From Coemansia sp. RSA 922 (Eukaryota > Kickxellomycota > Kickxellomycetes > Kickxellales > Kickxellaceae), in assembly GCA_027577415.1 (NCBI GenBank), contig JANBQS010000132.1, positions 1-32,008 of the forward strand: a DNA stretch of 32,008 nt, in the 5' to 3' direction. Position numbers and translations under genes: made by a program. How positions within the stretch are numbered: position 1 is the first letter of the stretch; each line of letters opens with the position of its first letter. Positions 1-8,502 of this stretch are shown here, piece after piece. The notes below the pieces were generated by a model. It saw only the letters and a program-made list of their open reading frames with translations. It ran no database searches and had not been told where the DNA came from.

Positions 1-2304
1 GAAGCATTCAAAGTGCCAGAGACGCGGCTTCTGGCCATTAACGAGTTGGTGGTACAAATTACGCTGACCTTCCGCACCGACGAGGACGAGGAATTGCACT
101 ACCGCTATGACCAGGACGCCGAGCTCCAAGCGCTAGTTCAAACCGCCGTGGTGTCGCTAGTGAATTGCGGGTACACGACCGGGGTGGCAAAGGGCCCTGG
201 GTTTCTCTTACACCAAGTGCGCAAAAAGTGGCCCATTGGGCGTCGCTACATATTCACCAAGGACGGGGAGCCCATGCAGTCTAGTTTGCACAAGTACTTT
301 TTCCAACTAGAGTTTGTCGATGAAGATCCTGAGCAGGATGGAGTAGCGCCGGTTATTGAAATTGCGGAGCTGCGTGGGGTGGCAATGTCGCCGTCTGCTT
401 CTTCGTATAACGGGTCGATTATCGAGGGCTTAGACTCTGTAACGTTGCCGCCGATGGCTGCGATCTTTGGGCATGGCTCACCGTCGTTTCAAGAGTCTTC
501 GGATTTCTATGGGCATCGGCGTAGCGGATCAGGTAACTCGTTTTCTTACTCGGCGTCCCAGCATAGACCATACTCGCCGTATGCGGAGCAAAACGAGCGG
601 CGGTCGAGTTCGCGTCTTAGTTTGCGTGACCAGGGTAGTGTTGCGGGCGGCTCTGTGAGAGGAGATAGTGGTGTGGCTCGGCATGGTTATTCGTATCAGG
701 ATGCTAGTTCGGCTCGCGAGCATTATCGTAATGTCAAGGCTGCGGCTGCGACGGCGGCTGGCCCATCGTCTGTTGCGCAGTATGTGCAGTACTACTCGCC
801 TCGTCGGTCTGTCGACGAGCAGCCAAGGAGCGGGGCTGGCGGAGAGAAAGATAATGGCGGGATGAATACGTCTGAGACTCAGTCACCGGTGACCGTATCA
901 ATGCGTACTCGTTCTATATCGCGCAGCAGCGTGGGGTCTGTACAAACCATGCAGAGCGTGTCCGAGATTCAGGCGTCTGGCGCTGGTGGCCAGCAGAAGC
1001 GAGATAGTGATGAGACGCCGCCTGCTAATGGGCAGCTTCGGCTGGGGCGCACGTCGTGGTACAGATCTTTGCATGGAATCTCGCCGCTTTCTCGCCAGCC
1101 CAAGTCGCTGAGCAGCGAGGCCGAGTTTGTGAACACTGATGTCAATCGTGATGCTGGGAATAATGAGTCGCGTATTCCGCGGGTTGCTGGTGTTGCTCCA
1201 TCTGGCGGCAATCGGTTGGCTAGGGACCAGAATGAGTCTTCGGGGCTGAGTGGGATCGCTAGTAGGATTAAGCGTAAGCTTCTGTCGCCTATGCATATCC
1301 ACCGCAATAGACGAAGCAGTTTGGCGCGTCAGTCTCCTATTGCCGAGGGCGGCAGTGACGTGGATACTAGCGACTTTACTGGGCCAGAGTCGGAAGAAGG
1401 CGAGGAGGATCGGTTGAGACAGGCGGCCTCTAATGCTAATGGCTCGACTGTTGGTAGATACTCGGCTGAGCATAGGCGGGCTGTGAGCACTACTTCGTCT
1501 ATGGCGTCTTCTACTTCGCCTTCTGCGCTGGCGACACCGCCGCCTGGCATATCGCGGCCGGATATGCCACCACCATCGCGGCCTCCGGCTCGGCCGGTAT
1601 CGAGGACAGAGGGCGAGTTGAACTCGATACCGACAGCGGTCAAAAACGCACTGTTGCGGCGGCTGCGGTCTCCGTTGGGCGGGCGGCCTGACAAATCAGC
1701 GTATTCGACTAGTGTCAGGGACAAGATCTCTGCGTTCAACAGTCTGAGTGTAGAGTCAACGCCCACTGGGCGGCCTACTAGCTCTGCTGCATCAGGTAGT
1801 AGCTCTGTCGCTGGACGCTCATATGAGGATTTAACACAGGTACCACGGGCCTTGGGTGCTGCGCAGTCTCCGTCGATTGGTAGAGCGCGTGTTGGTACAG
1901 CGACTGGGTTTATTAGCATGGCTGCGCCGGGGTCTGGTGGTGTGAGGCCGCATAGTCGTGCTAGTTCGGTTAGGTCTGTGGACAGGCGTCCGGTGTCTCC
2001 GGCTCTCTCGCATGCGAGCAATGTGTCTACTAGGATCCAGGAAACTATTAGTAAGCTGGAGCGTGCTGCTGCTGGGGAGACTCCACCACCACCGGGTCGC
2101 CGTCCGGATGTGGCAATGGATTACTCGGGTGGTGTTAAGCGGGTGGCTGGGTCGGTGGATGCCCTGGAGTCGTTTGCTTCGCCTACGAAGCGTCCTCGCG
2201 CTCCGTCTGGGGCTGAAGCTGATGATCGTTCTGATTCGAGCACTGGTCGATTCGGTCCTCTGAGTATGGTGAAGAATATCGTGCGTAGAAATACTGGTCG
2301 TTGA
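1..2304 (+). CDS. Ser-rich protein of unknown function, 5' truncated by window edge
   Basis: The reading frame is open from base 1 (GAA GCA TTC AAA GTG) to the TGA at 2302-2304, giving 767 residues. No ATG starts it, so the N-terminus lies outside the window. The first ~120 residues look like a folded domain: hydrophobic strands (LLAINELVVQITLTF), an acidic turn, then a basic aromatic stretch (KKWPIGRRYIFTKDG, KYFFQLEF). The remaining ~640 residues are low-complexity and rich in Ser, Arg, Pro and Gly, with many SP/TP and RxxS sites typical of phospho-regulated disordered tails. A short helical segment (RIQETISKLERAA) and a basic patch (SPTKRPRAPSG) near the end would suit a nuclear or cytoskeletal regulator. 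I do not recognise the family. Sure that it is coding; function unknown. Confidence 0.85.
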   Translation, partial: EAFKVPETRLLAINELVVQITLTFRTDEDEELHYRYDQDAELQALVQTAVVSLVNCGYTTGVAKGPGFLLHQVRKKWPIGRRYIFTKDGEPMQSSLHKYFFQLEFVDEDPEQDGVAPVIEIAELRGVAMSPSASSYNGSIIEGLDSVTLPPMAAIFGHGSPSFQESSDFYGHRRSGSGNSFSYSASQHRPYSPYAEQNERRSSSRLSLRDQGSVAGGSVRGDSGVARHGYSYQDASSAREHYRNVKAAAATAAGPSSVAQYVQYYSPRRSVDEQPRSGAGGEKDNGGMNTSETQSPVTVSMRTRSISRSSVGSVQTMQSVSEIQASGAGGQQKRDSDETPPANGQLRLGRTSWYRSLHGISPLSRQPKSLSSEAEFVNTDVNRDAGNNESRIPRVAGVAPSGGNRLARDQNESSGLSGIASRIKRKLLSPMHIHRNRRSSLARQSPIAEGGSDVDTSDFTGPESEEGEEDRLRQAASNANGSTVGRYSAEHRRAVSTTSSMASSTSPSALATPPPGISRPDMPPPSRPPARPVSRTEGELNSIPTAVKNALLRRLRSPLGGRPDKSAYSTSVRDKISAFNSLSVESTPTGRPTSSAASGSSSVAGRSYEDLTQVPRALGAAQSPSIGRARVGTATGFISMAAPGSGGVRPHSRASSVRSVDRRPVSPALSHASNVSTRIQETISKLERAAAGETPPPPGRRPDVAMDYSGGVKRVAGSVDALESFASPTKRPRAPSGAEADDRSDSSTGRFGPLSMVKNIVRRNTGR

Positions 2305-2517
2305 ACACACTCATTTTATTATTATTTTTTCGTAACTCAATTCTTTTATTTTTTATTTGCGTATAAATATAAAAAAGCGACGTTTTAATTCTTGCCATAA
2401 CGGTCCATGTCATTATTTAGGTTGGTACTGTTAGTTGGAAGAGTGGAGTAATTAGATATAGTATCTTTTTGTTTATTTGTAATATTTTTGTACTTGTCAC
2501 TGAGTGGGTTTAATCTT

Positions 2518-3863
2518 ATGAGTGATTCAAAATCTAATGAAGGATATTATATTGCAGTGCATGTGGGTGCTGGATATCATGGCAAGAATAAGGAGCGCGA
2601 GTACAAGGCAGCGATGAAGAGTGCGTGCCGAGCTGCTGCAGAGCTGCTTAGGTCTGGCGGCAGTGCTAGCGATGCTGTGGAAAGTGCTATACGTGTACTC
2701 GAGGACTCTCCTGCTACTAATGCTGGTGTTGGATCTAACCTAAACCGATTGGGCCTGGTCGAGTGTGATGCTTCTATAATGAGCTCACAACCCGATGGAT
2801 TCGGAGCAATAGGCGCATCAACAGGTAAAGAAAAAAAAACACTGCAGGTTTAATTTAATTTTTGTTGTTTGGTGTAACTTGCTAATAATCGTGTCCGTAG
2901 CTATATGTAATCCTATTCAAGCGGCGCATGCGGTATTAAGAAATTATTGCAAGGGGCCGGATCCATTGACTGGACTTGTACCACCAATGTTTCTAGTTGG
3001 AGAAGGCGCCGATAGTTGGGCCAAGGAGAATGGGGTTGCTATTGACCGGTGTTCTAGACATAAAATTACGGAGGGGGCCATGGCTAAGTACTCTCGGTAT
3101 ATGGAGCGCATATCGGCTAGTGGCGAATCTACCGAGGTTGTTGGGAGCAATGAGGATATTGATTTGCAAATGGATACAGTGGGCGCTGTCTGTATTGACC
3201 GCTTCGGAGAAGTGTCTGCGGGCGTAAGCTCTGGCGGCATTGCACTCAAATTACCTGGACGAGTTGGAGAGGTAAGTAGCGCTGCTTTTTTTTTTTACTA
3301 GACAGAGAGGAGATATTGCATAGTGTACTAAGTTATATTTGGCAAAATCGTTGTCAATTGGTATGTAGGCGGCAATGTTTGGGTGTGGGTGTTGGGCTGA
3401 AAAGACCATATCGAAAGTGGATCCTCGCGAGACATTATCCACTGGATGTAGTGTTACTGGAACTGGTGAGCAGATCATGCGAACTCTGTTGGCTAGGGAT
3501 TGTGCCCAACGAGACGGAGACATATTTAGTGTACTGAGCGAGTGCTTTGAAAACTTTAATTCCACGCGATCGCTGGCCACATTTAAGCAACGAAGTGCCG
3601 GACTGATACTTTTGCGTAAAGTATGCGATGGTGGCAATAGCGCAGGTAAGGCAATTTTCAGTCAACATCTTAGGTATGAGAAAGTTGTAAAAAATGTGTT
3701 TACTAACCAGGAAAATTCAATATACTATGTAGAACTTGGCGTTGCACATACGACTCACAGCATGGGCTATGGCTACATGTCCGAGGCAATGAGTCAGCCA
3801 GTGGCAAAGATATCGCGCAAATCCGAGGCTTCAGACACTACAGTGTCCGCCATCCGCCTCTAA
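2518..3863 (+). CDS. TASP1: Threonine aspartase (taspase 1-like), three exons
   Basis: Exons join(2518..2824,2901..3271,3369..3863) give 390 residues; human taspase 1 has 420. The family is the Ntn-hydrolase asparaginase_2 fold, in which a proenzyme cleaves itself before a catalytic Thr and then cuts protein substrates after Asp. The sequence shows the family blocks in order: [56 protein letters not shown], the self-cleavage site MDTVGAV (catalytic Thr about residue 195), [44 protein letters not shown] and [12 protein letters not shown]. The joins restore GAIGASTAICNP and [13 protein letters not shown], which match the family, so these two introns are firm. The third exon is open throughout but may hide an in-frame 90-nt intron (3621-3710). 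The ATG at 2518 is the first in frame. The gene ends 33 bp from the convergent dehydrogenase. Confidence 0.92.
2825..2900 (+). other. Intron 1 of TASP1
   Basis: Donor ACAG|GTAAAG, branch-like TGCTAATAATC, acceptor CCGTAG; 76 nt, phase 1. Removing it joins two conserved taspase blocks in frame. Confidence 0.88.
3272..3368 (+). other. Intron 2 of TASP1
   Basis: Donor GAG|GTAAGT, branch-like TACTAAG, acceptor TATGTAG; 97 nt, phase 0. The join gives [14 protein letters not shown], the conserved sequence around the oxyanion/glycine region of the family. Confidence 0.9.
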
Positions 3864-3896
3864 AAGAATATATTTAAAAATTAAAACATAAAATGT

Positions 3897-4721
3897 TTAC
3901 TCTTGCTTAACTGCCGCACGCTCCTTAATGCTGGCTTCTATCGCCATTTCTATGTGAGTAGACTTTGGCGCTGGGCAAAGCACAGGCTCCATGTTGTTTC
4001 TGATAATCACAATATCGCCAGCCATGGTCTCATCCTCGATTAGGCGCATGATTTGCTCAACGACAGTGTGTGGCTGGAGTAGACCTGAGAACGTGACGGA
4101 GTAGTGGTTTCTGCCAACATGCTCAGTGTCAACTAGATTGGTGTCGACCCAGCTTGGAGCCACAGCATTGACACGGATATTGGGTGCCAGACCAGCCAGT
4201 GCCTTGGTATATGAAACGACCGCGGCCTTTGACGCCGCGTAGGCAGCCAAAAAAGATAGTGGCGCATAGCCGGCAGTGGACGCCAGGTTAACGACAACTC
4301 CCTTGCGGTCCTCTTCCTGGCTCCAATAGTGCAATGCATAGATTGTGCCATCGATCAGACCGCGGACATTAATGTCAATGCAGCGTCGAGCATACTCTCC
4401 TTCCGGATCTTGCTCCCACGGCCTGTCCAAGACGCCGGCATTGTTGACGAGTATGTCTAGGCGTCCAAACTGGGAGACGGCCAAATCAATAAGTGCCTTT
4501 AGCGAGTCGGTATTGGAGACATCGCAGTACTGGAAAATAGCAACCTTGTCTTGTAATTCTTCGTTTAGCTGGTCAGCGGCCTCCGCTCCTGTCTGAAGAA
4601 CATCACCTATCACTACCTTGGCGCCCTTACGTGCTAGCGTCTGGGCTGTGAGAAGCCCTATCGAGCGAGCACCTCCAGTCACTACAGCTACTTTGCCCTT
4701 AAAATCATATTGAGTGGACAT
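3897..4721 (-). CDS. Short-chain dehydrogenase/reductase (SDR, 15-PGDH-like)
   Basis: A 274-residue classical SDR, an NAD(P)-dependent oxidoreductase with a Rossmann fold; the substrate is unknown. Visible motifs are the cofactor loop TGGARSIG (residues 15-22), CDV after strand 4, NNAG (93-96), catalytic Ser148 (NLAST) and YAASK (Tyr161, Lys165), followed by RVNAVAPSWVDT. The Asp40 after strand 2 (VVIGDV) favours NAD over NADP. The length is normal and there is no signal peptide or peroxisomal SKL tail (it ends VKQE). The cofactor loop has Ser where most SDRs have the second Gly of TGxxxGIG. The ATG at 4721 fits the family start directly before the first strand. It is convergent with TASP1, and their transcripts probably overlap. 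Confidence 0.93.
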   Translation of the reverse strand: MSTQYDFKGKVAVVTGGARSIGLLTAQTLARKGAKVVIGDVLQTGAEAADQLNEELQDKVAIFQYCDVSNTDSLKALIDLAVSQFGRLDILVNNAGVLDRPWEQDPEGEYARRCIDINVRGLIDGTIYALHYWSQEEDRKGVVVNLASTAGYAPLSFLAAYAASKAAVVSYTKALAGLAPNIRVNAVAPSWVDTNLVDTEHVGRNHYSVTFSGLLQPHTVVEQIMRLIEDETMAGDIVIIRNNMEPVLCPAPKSTHIEMAIEASIKERAAVKQE

Positions 4722-5453
4722 GGTTACAAGCTAGTAATAGTAGTAAGAAATTGATGTTTGCTAGGGGTTGATTGAAAGGATAAGGGTATGCGAGGTTGCG
4801 TGTGAATACGGTGGATGCTTGCTCTTTTATGTGGCGCGATAACGACTCACGTGCCCGCTTGCATTGCCAGTTCCCACCATGTTTTTGCATGCCAAGATGT
4901 GGCACAAGTGGCAGTGCCAAGCCCTCAACTCCTCAAAGGTATTGTCTAAAGTGCCATACATATCATTGTGACTAGTCAATCTTTTTCGATGTACAATCCA
5001 TTGAGCGAGTATATTTTTATATTAGAAACCGAGATGGCACAAAGTAAATATTACTTACAAGCAAATTTGAACAGAACCTTCAGCTAGGGAATAAAATGTT
5101 GCTGCTTGTTTAAGTAAAGATGGGAACAAAATCAATCCTGCCAATGACAGTAGCGGAGGGAAAGATGAGAACTATATGTGCGGGTTGACTAGACTACTCC
5201 TCATCTGATAAATAAAGGGCATAGTAGACAACACTTAATTAACTTGATTGAATCCGATGTGTTTGTAATTACATAATTTGGATCGGATAGCAGCACTGAC
5301 TGTAAGCTGCAGTCAACGCCTTTCAAGTCTTCGTACCTAAAGGAAGGAAAGTGAACCTTGAGCCGTAAAGAGACAAAATAGGTGCATTATTCTTTCTCTT
5401 ATCTCTAAGCTTTCTAACTATATTCTAATTTGTGTCTGTTGTCAGCAAAAAAG
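4722..5453. other. Intergenic region upstream of the SDR and the small orphan gene
   Basis: I see no convincing gene here. The dehydrogenase promoter lies at the left. A perfect CACGTG E-box sits at 4848-4853, about 130 bp upstream of its ATG. The right end has a pyrimidine-rich stretch with CTAAC and an AG (5401-5444) just before the small gene's ATG, which could be a 5'-UTR intron acceptor. Confidence 0.5.
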
Positions 5454-5837
5454 ATGTCCAAAGTATTTGCTTTTTATAACCACCCAGTAAAGGGGTGGGG
5501 CTCACACGCAAAGCTCTACGGTTTTAGTGGCCATACAATTCAATCTGCTTGTGCTTTTATTCGCCAAGAGATTGCTAGATCTATTCCGTTCAATTGCCTG
5601 CCAATATGTATGAATGCAGGCTTCAGCGGAGATTTAACGATTCATGAGATAACAGACCTGGATACACCACTGGATAGAGACGTAATTGCAATCTTTTTAC
5701 CAGAGCGCTTTGTTGGGCGTGGTCTTGTTTCAGCTATTAACAGTGATTTGGTGGCTTTATGTGACATGTTCTTGGATCCTATATTTAGTCGCAAGATTGA
5801 TGAGGTTATTGTTGCAACACCCCACTTTAGTTTGTAG
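5454..5837 (+). CDS. Small orphan protein, member 1 of a putative local family
   Basis: A 127-residue ORF starting MSKVFAFYNHPVKGWGSH and ending VATPHFSL. No known domain, signal peptide or membrane segment is evident. The predicted layout is an aromatic N-terminal strand (VFAFY), a Gly-rich turn, a helix (ACAFIRQEIARS), a strand-turn-strand (ICMNAGFSGDLTIHEI), a hydrophobic strand (DVIAIFLPERF) and a C-terminal helix (SDLVALCDMFLDPIF). The same order of elements appears in the small proteins at 15393-15785 and 16642-17010. The ATG at 5454 is the first ATG in frame. The composition and balanced amino-acid use argue for a real gene, but I cannot assign a function. Confidence 0.6.
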   Translation: MSKVFAFYNHPVKGWGSHAKLYGFSGHTIQSACAFIRQEIARSIPFNCLPICMNAGFSGDLTIHEITDLDTPLDRDVIAIFLPERFVGRGLVSAINSDLVALCDMFLDPIFSRKIDEVIVATPHFSL

Positions 5838-5934
5838 ACAATAACCTTGGTGTCATATCAAGGGTTGCTCTATTTTGGCTTGGCCATTGTTCTAATATGT
5901 TTATCATTACTTTTGATGTTATGCAAAGTAGGTA

Positions 5935-5995
5935 ATAATTGTTTAGGCATTGTCATTAAGCGACTATAATGTTAGAATAGATGATATTTATAAAA
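5935..5995. repeat. 3'-flank repeat of F-box gene 1 (copy A)
   Basis: The stretch with GCATTGTC, then ACTATAATGTTAGA and TAGATGATA, is closely matched at 8080-8135 downstream of the second F-box gene. This shows that the tandem duplication carried its 3' flank. Confidence 0.75.
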
Positions 5996-6008
5996 AAAAA
6001 AATACAGG

Positions 6009-7658
6009 CTAGTAGGTAGCATGGAGAAGGCGATTCAGTTGGGAGGGGTACTTGCTATATGGCTCCTTGCCAAGTGCTTCGTTAACTTTGGTTTGGAAAT
6101 CGGATATAGCCTCTGGTGCCAGTTCAACCCGACAAAGCTTGGGACATACTAATACCAGAAGTAGGAGGTATTCAGGGACTACAGACTGGACTAGTCCACA
6201 ACTCGACATTAAGGAAAATAATTGTAAGTTTTTTCCTGCTCTGGAATACGTCGAAGTTATGTGGTCAGGTAGCTCTTCAGAGGAAATGCCGTCAAGCTCT
6301 AACCCCAGATCTTTAAAGCTGCAACCAAGCTTCATCAAGTTCGGAAGCACTTTGAGTAGACTTATTACGCCGAAGAAAGTCAATCCAACCTTAGTTATAC
6401 TAAGCTCACGGAGCTGTTCAAATCCACGAATAAGAGGCGCTGACACTACAAATCTATTGACTGATATGACATTATCCAATATCAATGATTGGGCTGCACC
6501 CACCAGGTTCCCAATAAACAAGTTTATGTCATCGTCAGAGACCAGCGACAGGGCATCATTATGATAGCTCTGATTAATTGTCACTTTCATGTCCTTGGAT
6601 TGATTTCCAAGTACTCCAGTCCTCTTTATCACGTTAACAGCATTATTGTCCATCGGGATAGTCAGACTCTTAAGGGTGGCACTGTTTCCTCGGAACAACA
6701 CATCATCGTTGAAAGGGAATGGCATTCGTATAGTCAATTCTTTCAATGATGGAAGTGTCACAACGTTTGGAACTAATGCTTGCTCAACAGGGACATCAAC
6801 AGTATCTGAACCCAGTTTCAGCGTTTGCAGATGTGGATAGACGACAACGTTGTCATTAGCATCGTAGAATAGCCCTCTAGCGTGACTCATTATAATTTCT
6901 AAATCCGAGAGTGTTTTAGCACACTTGTGAACTAGCCTTGTATGTAAGTCTAATGTGGTCTTGCAACACACTTGTAGTGTTGAAACCTGAGGGATAAGGT
7001 CAATAGTTGACATATGCTGAAGATCGATAACTCCTAAGCTCAGAGCCACTTGCTTGGATCTGCTATATAGTAAGTTTGAAAATAGTCCCAGGTATTCTTC
7101 TTCAAAGTCGTCCAATTGATGGAATCTATTAGTGTAAGTCACCTTTGTCAATGTTTCTGCTGGAGTTAACGACTCTAGTAGCTGAACAAATTCATAAACT
7201 TTGGCAGTAGCGCTATCCTTTAGATACTCATACTCAAAAGCAGGATCAACAATTATGATAATAAGTTTGTTGGCAGCAGGCAGACTTTTTGCTTCTCCCA
7301 TGTATTCTGACAATTGTTTGTGAGCTGTGCCGCTTACAATGTCCGGCACGGATACATATATAGCAAGCTTCCTAACAAAACCAGCGACGTTCTGTGGCAA
7401 GCTGATCTGGCTGACATGATCTGGATGTCTAACCAAAATAATATTATTCTTGCTGCCAATGGACAGTTGAAGCTCCCTCCATATGTAGTCAAGGGAGGCC
7501 CGTCTCCAAGAAGAGCATACAGAGCGTAAAACAATAGCTACGGGTCTATCTGCATTACAGTTTCTCCAATTGTCTTTAGTATGAGTGTCTGAATACTGCA
7601 TAACTCGGCGAAGAATGTTGGAGAAAAGAGCTTGGGCGGGAGAAGCAGAGTTGGTCAT
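6009..7658 (-). CDS. F-box-like / LRR-like protein, intact tandem copy
   Basis: A 549-residue protein. The N-terminal block SPAQALFSNILRRVMQYSD, followed by VLRSVCSSWRRASLDYIWRELQL (residues about 6-65), has the F-box pattern: start, LP-like helix, variable loop, VCxxWR. F-box proteins usually bind Skp1 and deliver substrates to SCF ubiquitin ligases. The rest has Leu/Ile-spaced segments (HLQTLKLGSD, LPSLKELTIRMP, FEQLRELSITKVGL, VLPNLMKLGCSF) like irregular leucine-rich repeats that would recognise a target. I chose the ATG at 7658 (MTNSASPAQ) because the upstream in-frame extension is a hydrophobic translation of A/T- and GA-rich promoter sequence and the paralog starts at the same place. 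Its paralog lies immediately upstream (8456-10123). The substrate is unknown. Confidence 0.85.
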   Translation of the reverse strand: MTNSASPAQALFSNILRRVMQYSDTHTKDNWRNCNADRPVAIVLRSVCSSWRRASLDYIWRELQLSIGSKNNIILVRHPDHVSQISLPQNVAGFVRKLAIYVSVPDIVSGTAHKQLSEYMGEAKSLPAANKLIIIIVDPAFEYEYLKDSATAKVYEFVQLLESLTPAETLTKVTYTNRFHQLDDFEEEYLGLFSNLLYSRSKQVALSLGVIDLQHMSTIDLIPQVSTLQVCCKTTLDLHTRLVHKCAKTLSDLEIIMSHARGLFYDANDNVVVYPHLQTLKLGSDTVDVPVEQALVPNVVTLPSLKELTIRMPFPFNDDVLFRGNSATLKSLTIPMDNNAVNVIKRTGVLGNQSKDMKVTINQSYHNDALSLVSDDDINLFIGNLVGAAQSLILDNVISVNRFVVSAPLIRGFEQLRELSITKVGLTFFGVISLLKVLPNLMKLGCSFKDLGLELDGISSEELPDHITSTYSRAGKNLQLFSLMSSCGLVQSVVPEYLLLLVLVCPKLCRVELAPEAISDFQTKVNEALGKEPYSKYPSQLNRLLHATY

Positions 7659-7759
7659 AGTTGTTTGCAAAAATAAAAAAGTAATGAAAGTCGGTTGATT
7701 AGAATAAATAAAGTTTGAAAGTAAAGAAGGAGAGAAGGAGAGAAAGAGAGAGAGAGTTT

Positions 7760-7980
7760 GAGAAAGTATTGTTATGCGTTTTAAAGGCAGCATCATTCTG
7801 CTGGCTACTATCTATTGTACGCAATCGAGCATAAAGCCTTCTTTAGTGAAAGGGTTTACTTTCAAAGGAGAAAGTATTGCTATGCGCTTTGAAGGCAGCA
7901 TAATTCTTCTGACTGCTATCTATTGTACGCAATCGAGCACCAAGCCCTCTTTAGCGAAAAGTAAAACTTTCAAAGGAGAA
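7760..7980. repeat. 108-bp tandem direct repeat (2 copies plus partial third)
   Basis: GAGAAAGTATTG begins at 7760 and 7868, and a partial third start (GAGAAAAGT) lies at 7976, so the period is exactly 108 bp. Both copies share TATTGTACGCAATCGAGCA and CTTTCAAAGGAGAAA. The repeat lies 100-320 bp upstream of the F-box gene 1 ATG. The region upstream of F-box gene 2 (about 10212-10290) shows one loosely similar copy, so this is probably a duplicated piece of the promoter. An 85-codon ORF through it is a by-product of the period being a multiple of three. Confidence 0.85.
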
Positions 7981-8079
7981 AAGTGCAAAGTGTGTTATTA
8001 TCAAAGACACAAAGCTTACTTTTTTGTTTAATTGTCCAACGACCGTAATGACTACTCTTGACGTTAGGTTAGACGGATA

Positions 8080-8135
8080 AATAATTGCTTATGCATTGTC
8101 TTTGAGTCACTATAATGTTAGAGTAGATAATATAA
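8080..8135. repeat. 3'-flank repeat of F-box gene 2 (copy B)
   Basis: Matches 5935-5995: GCATTGTC, then ACTATAATGTTAGAGTAGAT. It sits left of the 331-bp insertion, which shows where the ancestral 3' end of the second F-box gene lay. Confidence 0.75.
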
Positions 8136-8157
8136 AATAATAAAAGATGATGGCTAG

Positions 8158-8502
8158 TAGGTTGTGTGACGCTCCAAACAAGTCCCCACTAGGTAGCGGT
8201 TTCCTACCCAGCTCCCCCACGCATTTCTACCGAGTCTCACCTCGCATCGAACGTGCAACTGAAACAACGCACGTTGCAGACTACCCCACTAGTGACCTAA
8301 CAATCTGCCCGATAGACAGCTCTACATCCAAGCTAAACAGCAAGTCGGGCGTAGCATCTGGTCACGAGCAATCAGGCGATTCCGCTCTCAGGTTATCCAT
8401 TATATGAATTCAACCTAACACACTAGTCTTTTTGCTTGAGCTCACATCTAATTGCTTATAAATCCCTTCCCTGTGGATACCCGTCGCACGCTTCATAGGT
8501 TG
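8158..8502. repeat. 7-bp target-site duplication TAGGTTG on both sides of an insertion
   Basis: TAGGTTG occurs at 8158-8164 and 8496-8502. In the paralogous gene the matching site is uninterrupted (GGCTAGTAGGTAGCATGGA at 6007-6025). Joining the two copies here as GGCTAGTAGGTTGCATGGA restores that alignment. Confidence 0.85.
8165..8495 (-). mobile_element. 331-bp non-autonomous insertion (SINE- or MITE-like)
   Basis: The 331 bp between the TAGGTTG duplications have no counterpart in the paralogous gene. On the minus strand there is an RNA polymerase III A-box-like TAGGTCACTAGTGG (8286-8299), followed about 31 bp later by a B-box-like ACGTTCGATGC (8244-8254). This spacing is tRNA-like and suggests a tRNA-derived SINE. 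The ends (TGTGACGCTCC and, inverted, TGAAGCGTGCGACG) are only weakly similar, so a degenerate MITE remains possible. I see no poly-A tail and no protein of its own. It covers the present C-terminus and stop codon of the second F-box gene. The insertion is well supported; its class is not. The strand given follows the A/B boxes. Confidence 0.75.

Noticed and set aside
7774..8031. 85-codon ORF with an internal 36-residue repeat
   Set aside because: The protein repeat simply follows the 108-bp DNA repeat in a promoter region. No codon-level sign of selection is visible.
8147..8407. 86-codon plus-strand ORF across the 331-bp insertion
   Set aside because: It begins in the 3' flank of the F-box gene and runs into the insertion, with no motif. 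The insertion looks non-coding and tRNA-like.
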